From an uncultured Methanobrevibacter sp. (GTDB lineage Archaea > Methanobacteriota > Methanobacteria > Methanobacteriales > Methanobacteriaceae), in contig NZ_CACXTS010000006.1 in NCBI RefSeq assembly GCF_902770715.1, positions 1 through 64,000 on the forward strand: a stretch of DNA of 64,000 bases. Reading direction: 5' to 3'. The position numbers and the translations under genes were made by a program. The notes below the pieces were generated by a model. The model was not told the origin of the DNA. It saw nothing but the letters and a program-made list of their open reading frames with translations, and ran no database searches. Shown one piece after another: positions 43,908-53,952 of this stretch (its first letter is position 1; every line of letters begins with the position of its first letter).

Positions 43908-46900
43908 ATGTTAAACAAATCATCAAATATAATCGAAAGGGAATTTAAAAATCTACGTAAGGAGCTATTGGATTTAACTTTAAGGAATCAACTTCTTAAC
44001 TTTAAATCAAGAGCAAAAACCATTACCATAGTAAATCAGTCTCCTGTAAACCTTTTTCAAACATTGGTCCTGCAAGAGCATAAGATGTATTTTGTTGCTA
44101 ATAAGAAAGATAAAAAGGAAGACAAGTCTTCAGTATGGGACCATATTCCGTTTGATTTTTCAAAGTTTTCAGAAGGGGACAAGAAACTAGCTACCGATTT
44201 GACCCCAAAGGAACTCCAAAAAAGATTATATTACATTAATAACCAAGCGAAAACAATGCTTCAGGAGCAAGGTTATAACATTTTATATTTGGCGGTTGGT
44301 TTTTTAGAATGGAAAGACAAATCAAAGCCAAGACAGAAAAACAATGCTCCTTTAGTCTTGATACCAGTTTCAATGGAACGTAAGAAGGTTGGTGAATCAT
44401 TCAACCTTTCATGGACTGGTGAGGATATTCAGACAAACATTTCACTTAAGGCTAAATTATTAGAAGCGGGAATTGAACTTCCAAATTTTGAATTCAAAAG
44501 ATATGGCGAGGTCATAGACCATTATATTGCAAGCGTAAGGCGTGCAGTTAGCAGAATGGATGGCTGGGAAGTTAACAGTAATGTAGCTTTAGGTTTCTTT
44601 AGTTTTACAAAGTTCGTAATGTATAATGACTTAAACCCTGAAGCATGGGCTGAAAATGTGGATTTGACTAAAAATGAATTAATCCAAGCTATTTTCAATC
44701 CCGCTAAAAATGACCAGGAAGCATTCAGAGAAGAGGATATTGACTCACGTTTGGAATATCAGAATATGTATCAGGTTTTGGATGCCGATTCTTCTCAGAT
44801 TGCAGCTATCCAGGACGTTAAGGCAGGTAGAAACCTTGTTGTGGAAGGACCTCCTGGAACAGGTAAATCACAGACTATTGTGAATTTGATTGCCGAATTA
44901 TTGGCGGAGGGCAAATCAGTTTTATTCGTATCAGAAAAGATGGCTGCGCTTGATGTTGTAAAAGACAGATTAACTGCTGTCGGATTGGGCAAGTTTGTTT
45001 TGGAACTTCATTCCCATAAGACTAGGCGTAAAAAATTCTTGAAAGAGTTGCAAAAGGCAACCAATGTAAGGGCTCAAGAGCCATTGAATCTTGATCAGAC
45101 AATTCGTAAGCTGGAGACTTTGCGTCGCCAACTTGATGATTATTCTCAAATTATTCATAAACCGGCATTTGCAGTTAACTTATCTCCATTCCAGTTATAT
45201 GGAATGAAAGAATCTGCTGATGACCATTTTGCAACCAAAGGCACTTTAATGCCGTTAGTCAGGTTTCAAAGTCCGGAATCCATCACACTAAAAGATTTGG
45301 ATGATATGAAAATAGCATTGGAAAACCTGGCTGAATTATATCAGACAATTTCAAAGGAAAATCCCTGGAGCAAATGCTCTCCAAAAAGTTTGCTTCCGGC
45401 TGATTTAAGGGAAATTGAAATGCTTATCAATGACACGCTATTTGCTCTTGACAATTTCATGGTCGAGCGTGGAAGGGTCTATGATATTTATGGAATTAAG
45501 CAGCCGGATACTTTAAATGAATTCCAGAATTCCCTATCAGCTTTTGAAATAATAAAATCTCAAAATGCGGAACTGATTGACGGATCCATAATCAAATCAG
45601 GGGCATGGAATAATAACAATGACGATGCATTTAAATTAATCCAAGAGCTTCAAAGGTATCAAAAATACGCCGGAATATTGACTAAATTCAATCAAAGCAT
45701 TTTCCAGGCAGATATTGATAGATTGATATACGAGTTAAGAAATATTTCAACCAAAAAGTTCAGGTTCTTTAACAACAAGCAGCACATAGAACTTGTTGAA
45801 AGATACTATGCGGTACCTGTACCTGGAAGCATTGAAGAGATAATAAGGGATTTGCAGGAAGCAAAGGCCGTAATCAAAATTAGAAAAAATCTTGAAGCCA
45901 ATGAAGCATTAGGTCAAAAGTATTATGGTGGATATTGGCATTTGAACGCCAATGTAAATGATTTGAAGGCTATTGCAAAATGGATGAATGAATTCACAGC
46001 ACTTGTTCGTGAAGGAACATTTTCTGAAAATACCATTGACTTGATGAGTAAAGATTTATTTGACATTAAGCCTGAAAGAGACCTTGCGGAGTATATTGAT
46101 GCTGGTGAGGAATTTGTTAGGGTACTGTCAAAACTTAAAGATAAGCTAAACCCTAGAAGCAAATTAATCTTTAAAAGGGAAACCGGTGATGTTCCGTTTG
46201 AAGCATGGCAGGAACAGCTGTACAATTGGAGAGGACAGCTATCAAGCTTACATTTATGGTCTCAATACTTAAATACCAAAAATGCACTCAAATCTTCAAA
46301 TGCAAAAATGTTTGTAGATTCAATTGAAAAGAGAAACATTAAAAAAGAAGATATTGAAGCATTGGTGGAAGGAAACTTTGCAGATTCATTATTAAATATA
46401 TTATTTGTTGAAAATCATGAGTTGGCTACCTTTGTAGGGGAGCTTCATGAAAATAGGATTCGCGAATTCAAGGATTTGGATAAAAAAATATTGGTTTTAA
46501 ACCGTAAAAGAATCTATCAAAGGTTAAACAGCAATATTCCAAAAATATTTGGTGGAACTGAAAATCCACAGGCAAAAATACTTGCAGGCGAGTTTACAAG
46601 AAAAAGCGGGCACATGCCAGTTAGAAAACTCTTGGAAAAAGCAGGCGGAATGATAAAACAGATTAAGCCTTGTTTCATGATGAGCCCATTATCAATTGCT
46701 CAATACTTAGATCCAACTAACGAAGAATTGCAGTTTGATGTAGTCATTTTCGACGAAGCAAGTCAGGTAAAACCTGAAGATGCACTTGGTGCATTCATGA
46801 GAGGTAAAACTGCAGTTGTAATGGGAGATACCCAACAATTACCTCCAACATCATTCTTTGATCAGATGTCTGATGCTGAAAGCGATGAAGAGGAAGCAAC

Positions 46901-49900
46901 CTCCCTTGATATGGAAAGTATCCTCCATTTATGCAAACTTTCATTCCCTGTTAAAATGCTCAAATGGCACTACAGATCTCGCCATGAATCTTTAATTACA
47001 GTTTCAAACCGAGAATTTTATGATGATGACTTGTTAGTTTATCCTTCACCTTCTCATAATGACCCTGAACTTGGTTTAAAATTCCACTATAATCCAAATA
47101 CATATTATCTTAGAGGAGCATCATCCGCAAACCCTCTTGAAGCGGAAGATGTTGTAGAAGAGATTTTCAATCATTTTGAAAAATATGGCGATACAAAAAG
47201 TTTAGGTGTTGGAACATTTTCTGTTGCTCAAAAAAATGCGATTTTGGAAGCATTGGAAGTAAAACGTAAAGAAAGGCCTGAATTCGAACCGTTATTCTCC
47301 GATAACAAGGAAGAAAGATTCTTTGTCAAAAACCTTGAAACAATTCAAGGGGATGAAAGGGATGTTATTTTAATCAGTGTGGGTTACGGTTATGACCAGG
47401 ACAGAAAGATGTCTCTTAACTTCGGTCCACTTAACCAAGACGGTGGGGAAAGAAGGTTAAATGTGTTAATTACACGTGCAAGGGAAAAATGTGTTGTATT
47501 CTCAAACTTCAAAGCATATGATATGAAATTGACAGCAAACCCTCCTTATGGGGTTAAATCATTAAAAGAATTCTTGGAATATGCTGAAAACTTGACTTTG
47601 GGAACTCATGTTGGCGAAGCTTATTCTCATGAGCCGTTTGAGGATGCTATTGCTAGCTTTTTAGAAGAAAACGGTTATACAGTTGATAGACAGATTGGAT
47701 GTGCCGGATTTCGGGTAGACCTTGCAATTGTTGATGATGAAAATCCTGGAAAATATATTTTAGGAATTACAACTGATGGAAAAATGTATTCCTCAAGTAA
47801 AGTAGCACGTGACAGAGACAGGCTCCGTGAACAAGTATTGAATGGATTAGGTTGGAAACTTTACCACTTATGGTCAACTGATTGGTATAGAAATAGAGAT
47901 TTAGGACGTAAAAAACTTTTAGAAAACGTTGAAAAATCTATTCGCAGAACACGTGCCGAAGAAAAACGCAAATCTGAAGAAGAGAAAAAATTGGCTGAAA
48001 AAAGAAGATTGGAAGCTGAAAAGAAAGCTGAAGAATTGCGCATAGCTCGCGAAAGAGAAGAAGCTGAGCAAAAAATGAAAGAAGACCAATCAGAAGAAGA
48101 AATTAATATTGAAGACATTGGTCCTGCCGATTTTGTTGAAGTTGAAAAAATTGATGATGACATATTGGAAAAACCGATTGATGTTTCTGAAATTGACCCT
48201 TCAGAGTTCTTTGAAGATGAAAGTCATGAAAAAACAGTAAATGAAAAGAAAACCTTTGAAGAAACTCCTTCTGAGTTTGTTAATGTTGATGTTAATGATG
48301 ACATTGTTATTGAAGAGGTTCCTACTGAATTTGATGAAAGTGAAAAAATCAAATTTGATGATGAAATCAATGAAAATGCTGATCAACAGGACATTCAAAC
48401 AACTCCAATGGAAGAACCTGTTACTGTTGAAAATGTAGAAGAAGAGGACATAATCTCAACTCCAATGGAAGAACCTGTTACTGTTGAAAATGTAGAAGAA
48501 GAGGACATAATCTCAACTCCAATGGAAGAACCTGTTACTGTTGAAAATGAAGATGAAACAGAGGATCTTGATTCTGAAGTTTGGGAATCAGATGAAGGAA
48601 TTTCTCCAGAAGACAATGCAGAGGTTTGGGAAGATGAAAAAGATTATTCCGATGAAACTAACGATTCTATTTCAAAAGCAATTTCTGATAAATTCAAATC
48701 TCTCTTAAAATCTGATGATGAGGATACTAATAAAGAGGATGATTCAATTCTATCTAAACTCAGGTTCCATAAGGATTTGGGTGAAAATTCAGATTTAGAT
48801 GATGATATCACTGATGTGGAAAGCACTAAACTGGAAGACATGATTGAAGATGAAGATAATGATCTGAATAATGTAGTTGATGAGGAAGATATTTCTGATG
48901 ATTTGGACTTTGAACATCAGTCTTCTGATGATAGTTATTCACAATCTGGTGTAAAATTCACAAATAAAATGGATTTAGATTCAGATAAAGTAATTAATGA
49001 TGTGTATGATGATAATGCATCTCAAAATGAAGATGCAGATTTCGCTGATGATTATGTTGTAGTCGAGAATGAAGATGTGGTTAAGGAAGAACCTGTTAAA
49101 TCCAAAACAGAGAAAAAGTCAACTAACAAGATAAATGAAGATGAAAAAGTAGACTTGGGATCTGATGATGATTATATTTATGTTGACCATAGTCATGATG
49201 ATGAACGTTATTTAGAAGAAGACGACAAAATAGAGTTTGGATTTGATGAAGATAAACCTGAGGATTTCATGGAAAATGATGAAAAAACAGTTGATGAGAA
49301 TGTCAATTTAGGTTCTGATGATGATTATATTTTTGTTAATCATGATCATGATGATAAACGTGTTTTGGATGATGAAGAACCTGTTGAAAAGGATACTGTA
49401 AAAGAAGAATCATTTGAAGAAGCAAATAAAGATCAGTATACTCATAAAAAAGCTCGTAAAACTAATTTTGTAAAATCATTGATATCCGATGTTGTCACTG
49501 GTGAATCTCAACTTGAACCAGAAGAAGTTGAAACCGTTAGGGGTGAAGTTATCCAAGAGGACGAAGTTCCATTACACAAGCCAGCTCCAAAAGATGATTT
49601 CGTTGTAGAGGCGGAAATTGTGAATGATGATGAAGAGTTAAATATTTTCTCCGATAATTTTGGAGAAGATGATGGATTGGATAGGCCTGCATCTAAAATG
49701 GATTACACTGAAGGTGAAGAATTAAATATTTTCACTGATAAATTTTCCAAATCAGAAAACGATGAAAATCGTAGAAAAGCTAATGACATTGTAACAAAAG
49801 CTATGGAAGATTTCCTTGATGATGTATTTGATAATGTTGAATTACAGAAAGAAGTTTATAAGGATGAAATTATAGAAGATGTTCCTAATGTAAATAAAGA

Positions 49901-51164
49901 AGTTGTTGATGATGTGCCTGTTTCTCGTGATGTGGATAGGGATGTTGTTGATGATGTGCCTGTTTCTCGTGATGTGGATAGGGATGTTGTTGATGATGTA
50001 CAGATTTTCCCTGAACAGGATGACATTCCTCAGGAGGAAGATGTGAAAATTGACGATACTCAAGATACTCCTCAAGAAGAAATTGGTGATGGTGTAACAT
50101 ATTATCAAGGTTCTAATGATGTTACAAGCAAACTCAGGAAGAATAATTTCTATTATGAGGAAGAAAAACCTAAGTCTGTTAGAGATTCAATTAGGGGAAT
50201 TAAGAAGGATATGCAATATATCAACAAATCCTTAAAGGAAATTGAAAATCCTACTCAAATTGACTATGTTTCCGTTGTTGATAGAACTGAAGAATTTGAC
50301 CCTATGGACTATTTGAACAGGCCAAGTGATGATGATTCTGATAAAATTCTTGAAAAGGAACAAGGATTAACATTTGCTGAAAAAGAAGAGCAAAGAATTG
50401 AAAAAGAAATGGGAATGGAAAATCATAGAAAAGAAATTTCCAATGAAGATGAGGTAATTATCCCAGTTCATGAGCAATTTAGAAGAGAAGACCTTAAAGA
50501 CCAAGCTTTAGAGGATATTATTTCAAGTGCTAATGAAGATTATAAAGAGATTGAACGAAAGAGACATCAAAAGGACAATCAATTAAAGGCCTTTGATGAC
50601 CAAATTCTTCCAGGAAAAGGAAAAATGGAAGATAATATCATAAATTATGTTCAAATCGATGATATTGGCCTACATTCATCTGAAGAGTTATACAAACAGC
50701 CAATTGAAAATGTAGCAAAATCAATTAAGGAAATTGTAGATATTGAAGGTCCAATTCATATTAAAGAGGTAACTAACAGGGTTAGGGATGCTTGTAATAT
50801 TAACAGAGCAGGATCTAATTTGAAGAAACGTGTTAATGCGGCGATTAGTGAAGCAGAAAATTCAGGAGATATCATTAAAATTGGAGACTTCCTATATGAT
50901 GCTTCAAACAATAATATTGTTATTAGAAGAAGAAACAAGCCGAATATTGAGTTAATTTCAGATGAGGAAATAGCTAAAAATATTGAAACAGTTCTAATCC
51001 ACAAGCAGAATGTCACAACTGGTCAGATTGCTAAAGAAACTTCACGTAACTTCGGATTCAAATCCACTTCTAAAAAGACTGCTACCAGAATTAATAGTGT
51101 TTTGGATTTAATGATTGCCAACAATAAAGTTAAAATTGAAAATGATATTGTTGAGCTTAAATAG
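43908..51164 (+). CDS. Giant DUF4011 / SF1 helicase / Vsr-like nuclease / DUF3320 protein
   Basis: The 2418-residue protein has, in order: DUF4011 (about 10-240; LLDLTLRNQLLNFKSRAK); an SF1 UPF1-like helicase split by a long helical insert, with Walker A GPPGTGKS (314-321), Walker B DEASQ (949-953), HYRSRHE and the late motifs TIQGDERDVI and LNVLITRARE; and a Vsr/MTES_1575-like nuclease fold (about 1240-1320; FEDAI, FRVDLAI with Asp1271). Next come a charged coiled coil (about 1340-1395), an acidic repeat-rich stretch (about 1395-2060) and DUF3320 (about 2255-2418). The expected catalytic Glu of GIExDG reads Thr (GITTDG, 1286-1291). Related architectures have been reported as anti-phage proteins (Hhe, from memory). 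uvrC follows 8 bases downstream. Confidence 0.88.
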   Translation: MLNKSSNIIEREFKNLRKELLDLTLRNQLLNFKSRAKTITIVNQSPVNLFQTLVLQEHKMYFVANKKDKKEDKSSVWDHIPFDFSKFSEGDKKLATDLTPKELQKRLYYINNQAKTMLQEQGYNILYLAVGFLEWKDKSKPRQKNNAPLVLIPVSMERKKVGESFNLSWTGEDIQTNISLKAKLLEAGIELPNFEFKRYGEVIDHYIASVRRAVSRMDGWEVNSNVALGFFSFTKFVMYNDLNPEAWAENVDLTKNELIQAIFNPAKNDQEAFREEDIDSRLEYQNMYQVLDADSSQIAAIQDVKAGRNLVVEGPPGTGKSQTIVNLIAELLAEGKSVLFVSEKMAALDVVKDRLTAVGLGKFVLELHSHKTRRKKFLKELQKATNVRAQEPLNLDQTIRKLETLRRQLDDYSQIIHKPAFAVNLSPFQLYGMKESADDHFATKGTLMPLVRFQSPESITLKDLDDMKIALENLAELYQTISKENPWSKCSPKSLLPADLREIEMLINDTLFALDNFMVERGRVYDIYGIKQPDTLNEFQNSLSAFEIIKSQNAELIDGSIIKSGAWNNNNDDAFKLIQELQRYQKYAGILTKFNQSIFQADIDRLIYELRNISTKKFRFFNNKQHIELVERYYAVPVPGSIEEIIRDLQEAKAVIKIRKNLEANEALGQKYYGGYWHLNANVNDLKAIAKWMNEFTALVREGTFSENTIDLMSKDLFDIKPERDLAEYIDAGEEFVRVLSKLKDKLNPRSKLIFKRETGDVPFEAWQEQLYNWRGQLSSLHLWSQYLNTKNALKSSNAKMFVDSIEKRNIKKEDIEALVEGNFADSLLNILFVENHELATFVGELHENRIREFKDLDKKILVLNRKRIYQRLNSNIPKIFGGTENPQAKILAGEFTRKSGHMPVRKLLEKAGGMIKQIKPCFMMSPLSIAQYLDPTNEELQFDVVIFDEASQVKPEDALGAFMRGKTAVVMGDTQQLPPTSFFDQMSDAESDEEEATSLDMESILHLCKLSFPVKMLKWHYRSRHESLITVSNREFYDDDLLVYPSPSHNDPELGLKFHYNPNTYYLRGASSANPLEAEDVVEEIFNHFEKYGDTKSLGVGTFSVAQKNAILEALEVKRKERPEFEPLFSDNKEERFFVKNLETIQGDERDVILISVGYGYDQDRKMSLNFGPLNQDGGERRLNVLITRAREKCVVFSNFKAYDMKLTANPPYGVKSLKEFLEYAENLTLGTHVGEAYSHEPFEDAIASFLEENGYTVDRQIGCAGFRVDLAIVDDENPGKYILGITTDGKMYSSSKVARDRDRLREQVLNGLGWKLYHLWSTDWYRNRDLGRKKLLENVEKSIRRTRAEEKRKSEEEKKLAEKRRLEAEKKAEELRIAREREEAEQKMKEDQSEEEINIEDIGPADFVEVEKIDDDILEKPIDVSEIDPSEFFEDESHEKTVNEKKTFEETPSEFVNVDVNDDIVIEEVPTEFDESEKIKFDDEINENADQQDIQTTPMEEPVTVENVEEEDIISTPMEEPVTVENVEEEDIISTPMEEPVTVENEDETEDLDSEVWESDEGISPEDNAEVWEDEKDYSDETNDSISKAISDKFKSLLKSDDEDTNKEDDSILSKLRFHKDLGENSDLDDDITDVESTKLEDMIEDEDNDLNNVVDEEDISDDLDFEHQSSDDSYSQSGVKFTNKMDLDSDKVINDVYDDNASQNEDADFADDYVVVENEDVVKEEPVKSKTEKKSTNKINEDEKVDLGSDDDYIYVDHSHDDERYLEEDDKIEFGFDEDKPEDFMENDEKTVDENVNLGSDDDYIFVNHDHDDKRVLDDEEPVEKDTVKEESFEEANKDQYTHKKARKTNFVKSLISDVVTGESQLEPEEVETVRGEVIQEDEVPLHKPAPKDDFVVEAEIVNDDEELNIFSDNFGEDDGLDRPASKMDYTEGEELNIFTDKFSKSENDENRRKANDIVTKAMEDFLDDVFDNVELQKEVYKDEIIEDVPNVNKEVVDDVPVSRDVDRDVVDDVPVSRDVDRDVVDDVQIFPEQDDIPQEEDVKIDDTQDTPQEEIGDGVTYYQGSNDVTSKLRKNNFYYEEEKPKSVRDSIRGIKKDMQYINKSLKEIENPTQIDYVSVVDRTEEFDPMDYLNRPSDDDSDKILEKEQGLTFAEKEEQRIEKEMGMENHRKEISNEDEVIIPVHEQFRREDLKDQALEDIISSANEDYKEIERKRHQKDNQLKAFDDQILPGKGKMEDNIINYVQIDDIGLHSSEELYKQPIENVAKSIKEIVDIEGPIHIKEVTNRVRDACNINRAGSNLKKRVNAAISEAENSGDIIKIGDFLYDASNNNIVIRRRNKPNIELISDEEIAKNIETVLIHKQNVTTGQIAKETSRNFGFKSTSKKTATRINSVLDLMIANNKVKIENDIVELK
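48402..48551 (+). repeat. 57-bp in-frame tandem repeat in giant helicase gene
   Basis: Two identical 57-bp units (48402-48458, 48459-48515) and a partial third encode TPMEEPVTVENVEEEDIIS. This indicates recent expansion within the acidic linker. Confidence 0.9.
49902..50000 (+). repeat. 42-bp in-frame tandem repeat in giant helicase gene
   Basis: Two identical 42-bp units (49902-49943, 49944-49985) plus a partial third at 49986 encode VVDDVPVSRDVDRD. Confidence 0.9.
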
Positions 51165-51172
51165 GGTGGTTC

Positions 51173-52924
51173 ATGTCAACTAAAGTCAAATCCCCTGATA
51201 ATTTGCCGAATAAGCCTGGTGTCTACATAATGCGTGATTCTACAGACACCATTATTTACATAGGTAAGGCAAAAAATCTTATTAAAAGGGTTAAATCTTA
51301 TTTTAGAGAGAAGCTTGATAGGCCAAAAACCCAAATATTAATGAGTCATTTTGATAGTTTAGAATACATTGTAACTAATTCTGAAAAAGAAGCTTTGATT
51401 TTGGAAGCTACATTAATTAAAAAGCATCGCCCAAGGTATAATGTTCAGTTAAAGGATGATAAGAGATATCCTTATGTAAAGATTACTGATGAGGAGTTTC
51501 CCCGTTTGGTTATCACAAGGAACGTTACAAAAAATGGAGTGTATTTTGGTCCGTTTACGGATGTGGGTTCAGTTAAACAGACAGTTAAATTTTTAAAATC
51601 TTTATTTAAAATAAGAACTTGCCGTAATATGAATGGGCCTTGCTTGAATTCTCAAATTGATTTGTGTTATGCTCCATGTGATGGCAGGATTACTAAAGAG
51701 GAATACTCTGAAATCATTAATAAGATTGATTTGTTTTTCCAGGGAAAATACTCAACTATTGTTAAGAATCTTAAAAATGAGATGATGGAAGCGGCTCAAA
51801 ATGAGGAATTCGAAAAAGCGGCAGTGATAAGGGACCAGATTTCTTCAATTGAGGAGATTATGGAGAAGCAGTTTGTTGACCTTGTTGATGATGACTTGGA
51901 TCAGGATGTAATAGCCATTGCTCCGGGTGAAAATGAGGTTGTGGTCATCATAATGCCAATCAGAAATGGAAAGATAGTTGGGCGGGATGACTTTTTAATG
52001 AGTGCTTCACAATATGACTCATCATCTGAAATAATGTTTTCATTTATTCAACAGTATTATGGTTATAATAGACATATTCCAAAGCAAATCCTTTTAGATG
52101 AAGATATTGATGATAAGGAATTGCTTGAGGAATGGTTAAGTGATTTAAGAGGAAATAAAGTCAAAATTAAAGTTCCTCAAAAAGGTGTTAAATTAAGGCT
52201 TGTTAAAATGGCGAAGAAAAATGCCGAAATCATTAAGCATCAAAAGAAAAAGATGGAGGATGCATTGATAGAGCTTAAGAAATACCTTAAGCTTGAAAAA
52301 TTGCCTCGTGTAATCGAAGGATATGATATCAGTAACATTTCGGGACAGTTTGCAGTAGGTTCAAAAGTATCATTTAAAGATGGGAAACCTAACAAAAAAA
52401 GGTATAAACATTTCAGGATGGAAACTCCTGGACCGAACGATTTTGCTATGATGGAGGAGCTATTGACTCGCAGATTAAAAATGGTCGAATCAGACCCTGA
52501 ACCAGACTTGATAGTCATTGATGGTGGTAAGGGACAGCTCGGAATGGCATGTGGGGTTTTGGAGGAATTAAATCTAACTCATATTCCAATCATTGGTCTT
52601 GCAAAGGAATTTGAAGAGATATATCTTCCTAATACAAAACGACCAATTATCATTCCTAAAAATAATAAGGCATTGCACTTGCTTCAGCAAGTAAGGGATG
52701 AATCTCATCGCTTTGCGATAACTTATCACAGAAAACTTCGCAGCAAGAATATTTCAGCCTCTTCACTTGATGATATCGTTGGAATCGGCAAAAAAAGAAA
52801 AATTGCTCTTTTAAAAGAATTTGGAACCATTGATAATATTAAAAAAGCATCTATCGAAGATTTGGCTAAAATAAACGGCATGAATCAAAAAACGGCTGAA
52901 AATGTCTATAATTATTATCACTAG
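51173..52924 (+). CDS. uvrC: Excinuclease ABC subunit C
   Basis: UvrC makes both incisions in nucleotide excision repair with UvrA and UvrB (not in this window). The 583-residue protein has the N-terminal GIY-YIG nuclease (GVYIMRDS...IIYIGKAKN, about 16-40), a Cys-rich CRNMNGPCLNSQIDLCYAPC segment (four Cys, likely Fe-S or zinc), and a UVR motif (about 200-230). An RNase H-like nuclease (GYDISNISG, about 385; VIDGGKGQL) and C-terminal helix-hairpin-helix repeats follow. Bacterial-type UvrABC is known in Methanobacteria through old transfer. A TAGGGTGGTTC site lies before the ATG, 8 bases after the helicase gene. Confidence 0.95.
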   Translation: MSTKVKSPDNLPNKPGVYIMRDSTDTIIYIGKAKNLIKRVKSYFREKLDRPKTQILMSHFDSLEYIVTNSEKEALILEATLIKKHRPRYNVQLKDDKRYPYVKITDEEFPRLVITRNVTKNGVYFGPFTDVGSVKQTVKFLKSLFKIRTCRNMNGPCLNSQIDLCYAPCDGRITKEEYSEIINKIDLFFQGKYSTIVKNLKNEMMEAAQNEEFEKAAVIRDQISSIEEIMEKQFVDLVDDDLDQDVIAIAPGENEVVVIIMPIRNGKIVGRDDFLMSASQYDSSSEIMFSFIQQYYGYNRHIPKQILLDEDIDDKELLEEWLSDLRGNKVKIKVPQKGVKLRLVKMAKKNAEIIKHQKKKMEDALIELKKYLKLEKLPRVIEGYDISNISGQFAVGSKVSFKDGKPNKKRYKHFRMETPGPNDFAMMEELLTRRLKMVESDPEPDLIVIDGGKGQLGMACGVLEELNLTHIPIIGLAKEFEEIYLPNTKRPIIIPKNNKALHLLQQVRDESHRFAITYHRKLRSKNISASSLDDIVGIGKKRKIALLKEFGTIDNIKKASIEDLAKINGMNQKTAENVYNYYH

Positions 52925-53023
52925 TGTTATATTATTTTTTAAGAAAAATGGCTTATTTTCCATTAAGTTTAAATATAAGTATTTTTATAATGTTTTTATA
53001 AGAAATTAAAGGAATTATTATTT

Positions 53024-53566
53024 ATGGTAAAATGTCCACGGTGTGGATATGATAACTCAATCAACGCCGTATATTGTGATAATTGTGCCTATCGTCTCAC
53101 AGACCATAAAGGGAGATATATTAAAAATACAAAACGAGTTAATAAGTGGGACATTGGTATTGCTAGGAAAATTGTTATTGTATTGGGAATTATTATTATA
53201 GCGCTGTTACTCTTCTCTTTTATTTATAATAATACTCAACCATCGGATAATGAGACTTTAAATGTCATTACTGATGATGGAAGTGTTCATAAAACTGCTT
53301 CCTATCCATATGAAGCTGTAATTTTATACGAAGGTAGTTGGTATGCTGAAATGGGAAATCCGAATTACCTTGTAAAAGAATCTGGATACGGTCCTGAAAC
53401 ATTTACATTAGATTGCGCCGCATGGGATAGGGTAGCTATTGATGCTCAAAAATATGATTATGGTGAAGGGGAATTTAAAGTTCAATTATTAAGAAATGGT
53501 GAAGTTGTAGCTGAAAATTCAACTACAAATGTAACCGGTAGGATAGTAATTAATTATAATTACTGA
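53024..53566 (+). CDS. Zinc-ribbon membrane protein with outer domain
   Basis: The 180-residue protein starts with a zinc ribbon, CPRC (4-7) and CDNC (18-21). A basic stretch follows, then a single membrane helix (about 49-67, IVIVLGIIIIALLLFSFIY) and an extracytoplasmic beta-rich domain (about 75-180) with SYPYEAVILYEGSWYAEMG and VQLLRNGEVVAENSTTN. The ribbon would be inside and the domain outside. This ribbon-TM-domain plan is frequent in Methanobrevibacter; no function is known. It ends convergently, overlapping the coiled-coil gene by 7 bases. Confidence 0.8.
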   Translation: MVKCPRCGYDNSINAVYCDNCAYRLTDHKGRYIKNTKRVNKWDIGIARKIVIVLGIIIIALLLFSFIYNNTQPSDNETLNVITDDGSVHKTASYPYEAVILYEGSWYAEMGNPNYLVKESGYGPETFTLDCAAWDRVAIDAQKYDYGEGEFKVQLLRNGEVVAENSTTNVTGRIVINYNY

Positions 53567-53868
53567 GTTTTTTCTAATTGATCAATTTTCGCTTGTAATA
53601 ACTCGACTAATTCATCAGTTTTATATAATCTGATTTCCTGTTCGTCTTTGTCTTTGAATACTTTGATAAATTCGATAAGGTCATTGCATAGTTGGTCGTA
53701 TTGAATATTTAGTGTGTTGAAGTTATTCATTAGAGCAACTAGTTTTTCTTGTTCGATTACTTCAGGTTCTCTTAAAATTCTTTCAATGTTTACAAAGTGA
53801 GTTTCAATCATAAGTTTTTCTTCTTCCAATATGTTTTGATATTCTTGAATTTTATTTTCAGTTGCCAT
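53560..53868 (-). CDS. Small coiled-coil protein
   Basis: The start was set at the ATG at 53868, which follows AAGTGATTAAA on the minus strand (an ATG nine bases upstream lacks a site). The 102-residue product is almost wholly helical and charged (KIQEYQNILEEEKLMIETHF, then DELVELLQAKIDQLEK), with no Cys and no membrane part. It is probably a cytoplasmic oligomer or adaptor. It diverges from atwA across an 80-base region with a shared TATA-rich promoter. The function is unknown. Confidence 0.72.
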   Translation of the reverse strand: MATENKIQEYQNILEEEKLMIETHFVNIERILREPEVIEQEKLVALMNNFNTLNIQYDQLCNDLIEFIKVFKDKDEQEIRLYKTDELVELLQAKIDQLEKTQ

Positions 53869-53952
53869 TTTAATCACTTATTTTTTAATTAATATAAAAT
53901 ATAAATACTTTCATTAATATAAATTTGTATTATAATAAATGGGGCATAAAGA

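Noticed and set aside
48201-48616. Short frames opposite the acidic linker of the helicase gene
   Set aside because: They are Ser-rich or Ile/Phe/Asn-rich translations expected from antisense of Asp/Glu codons, with repeats simply copied from the sense strand.
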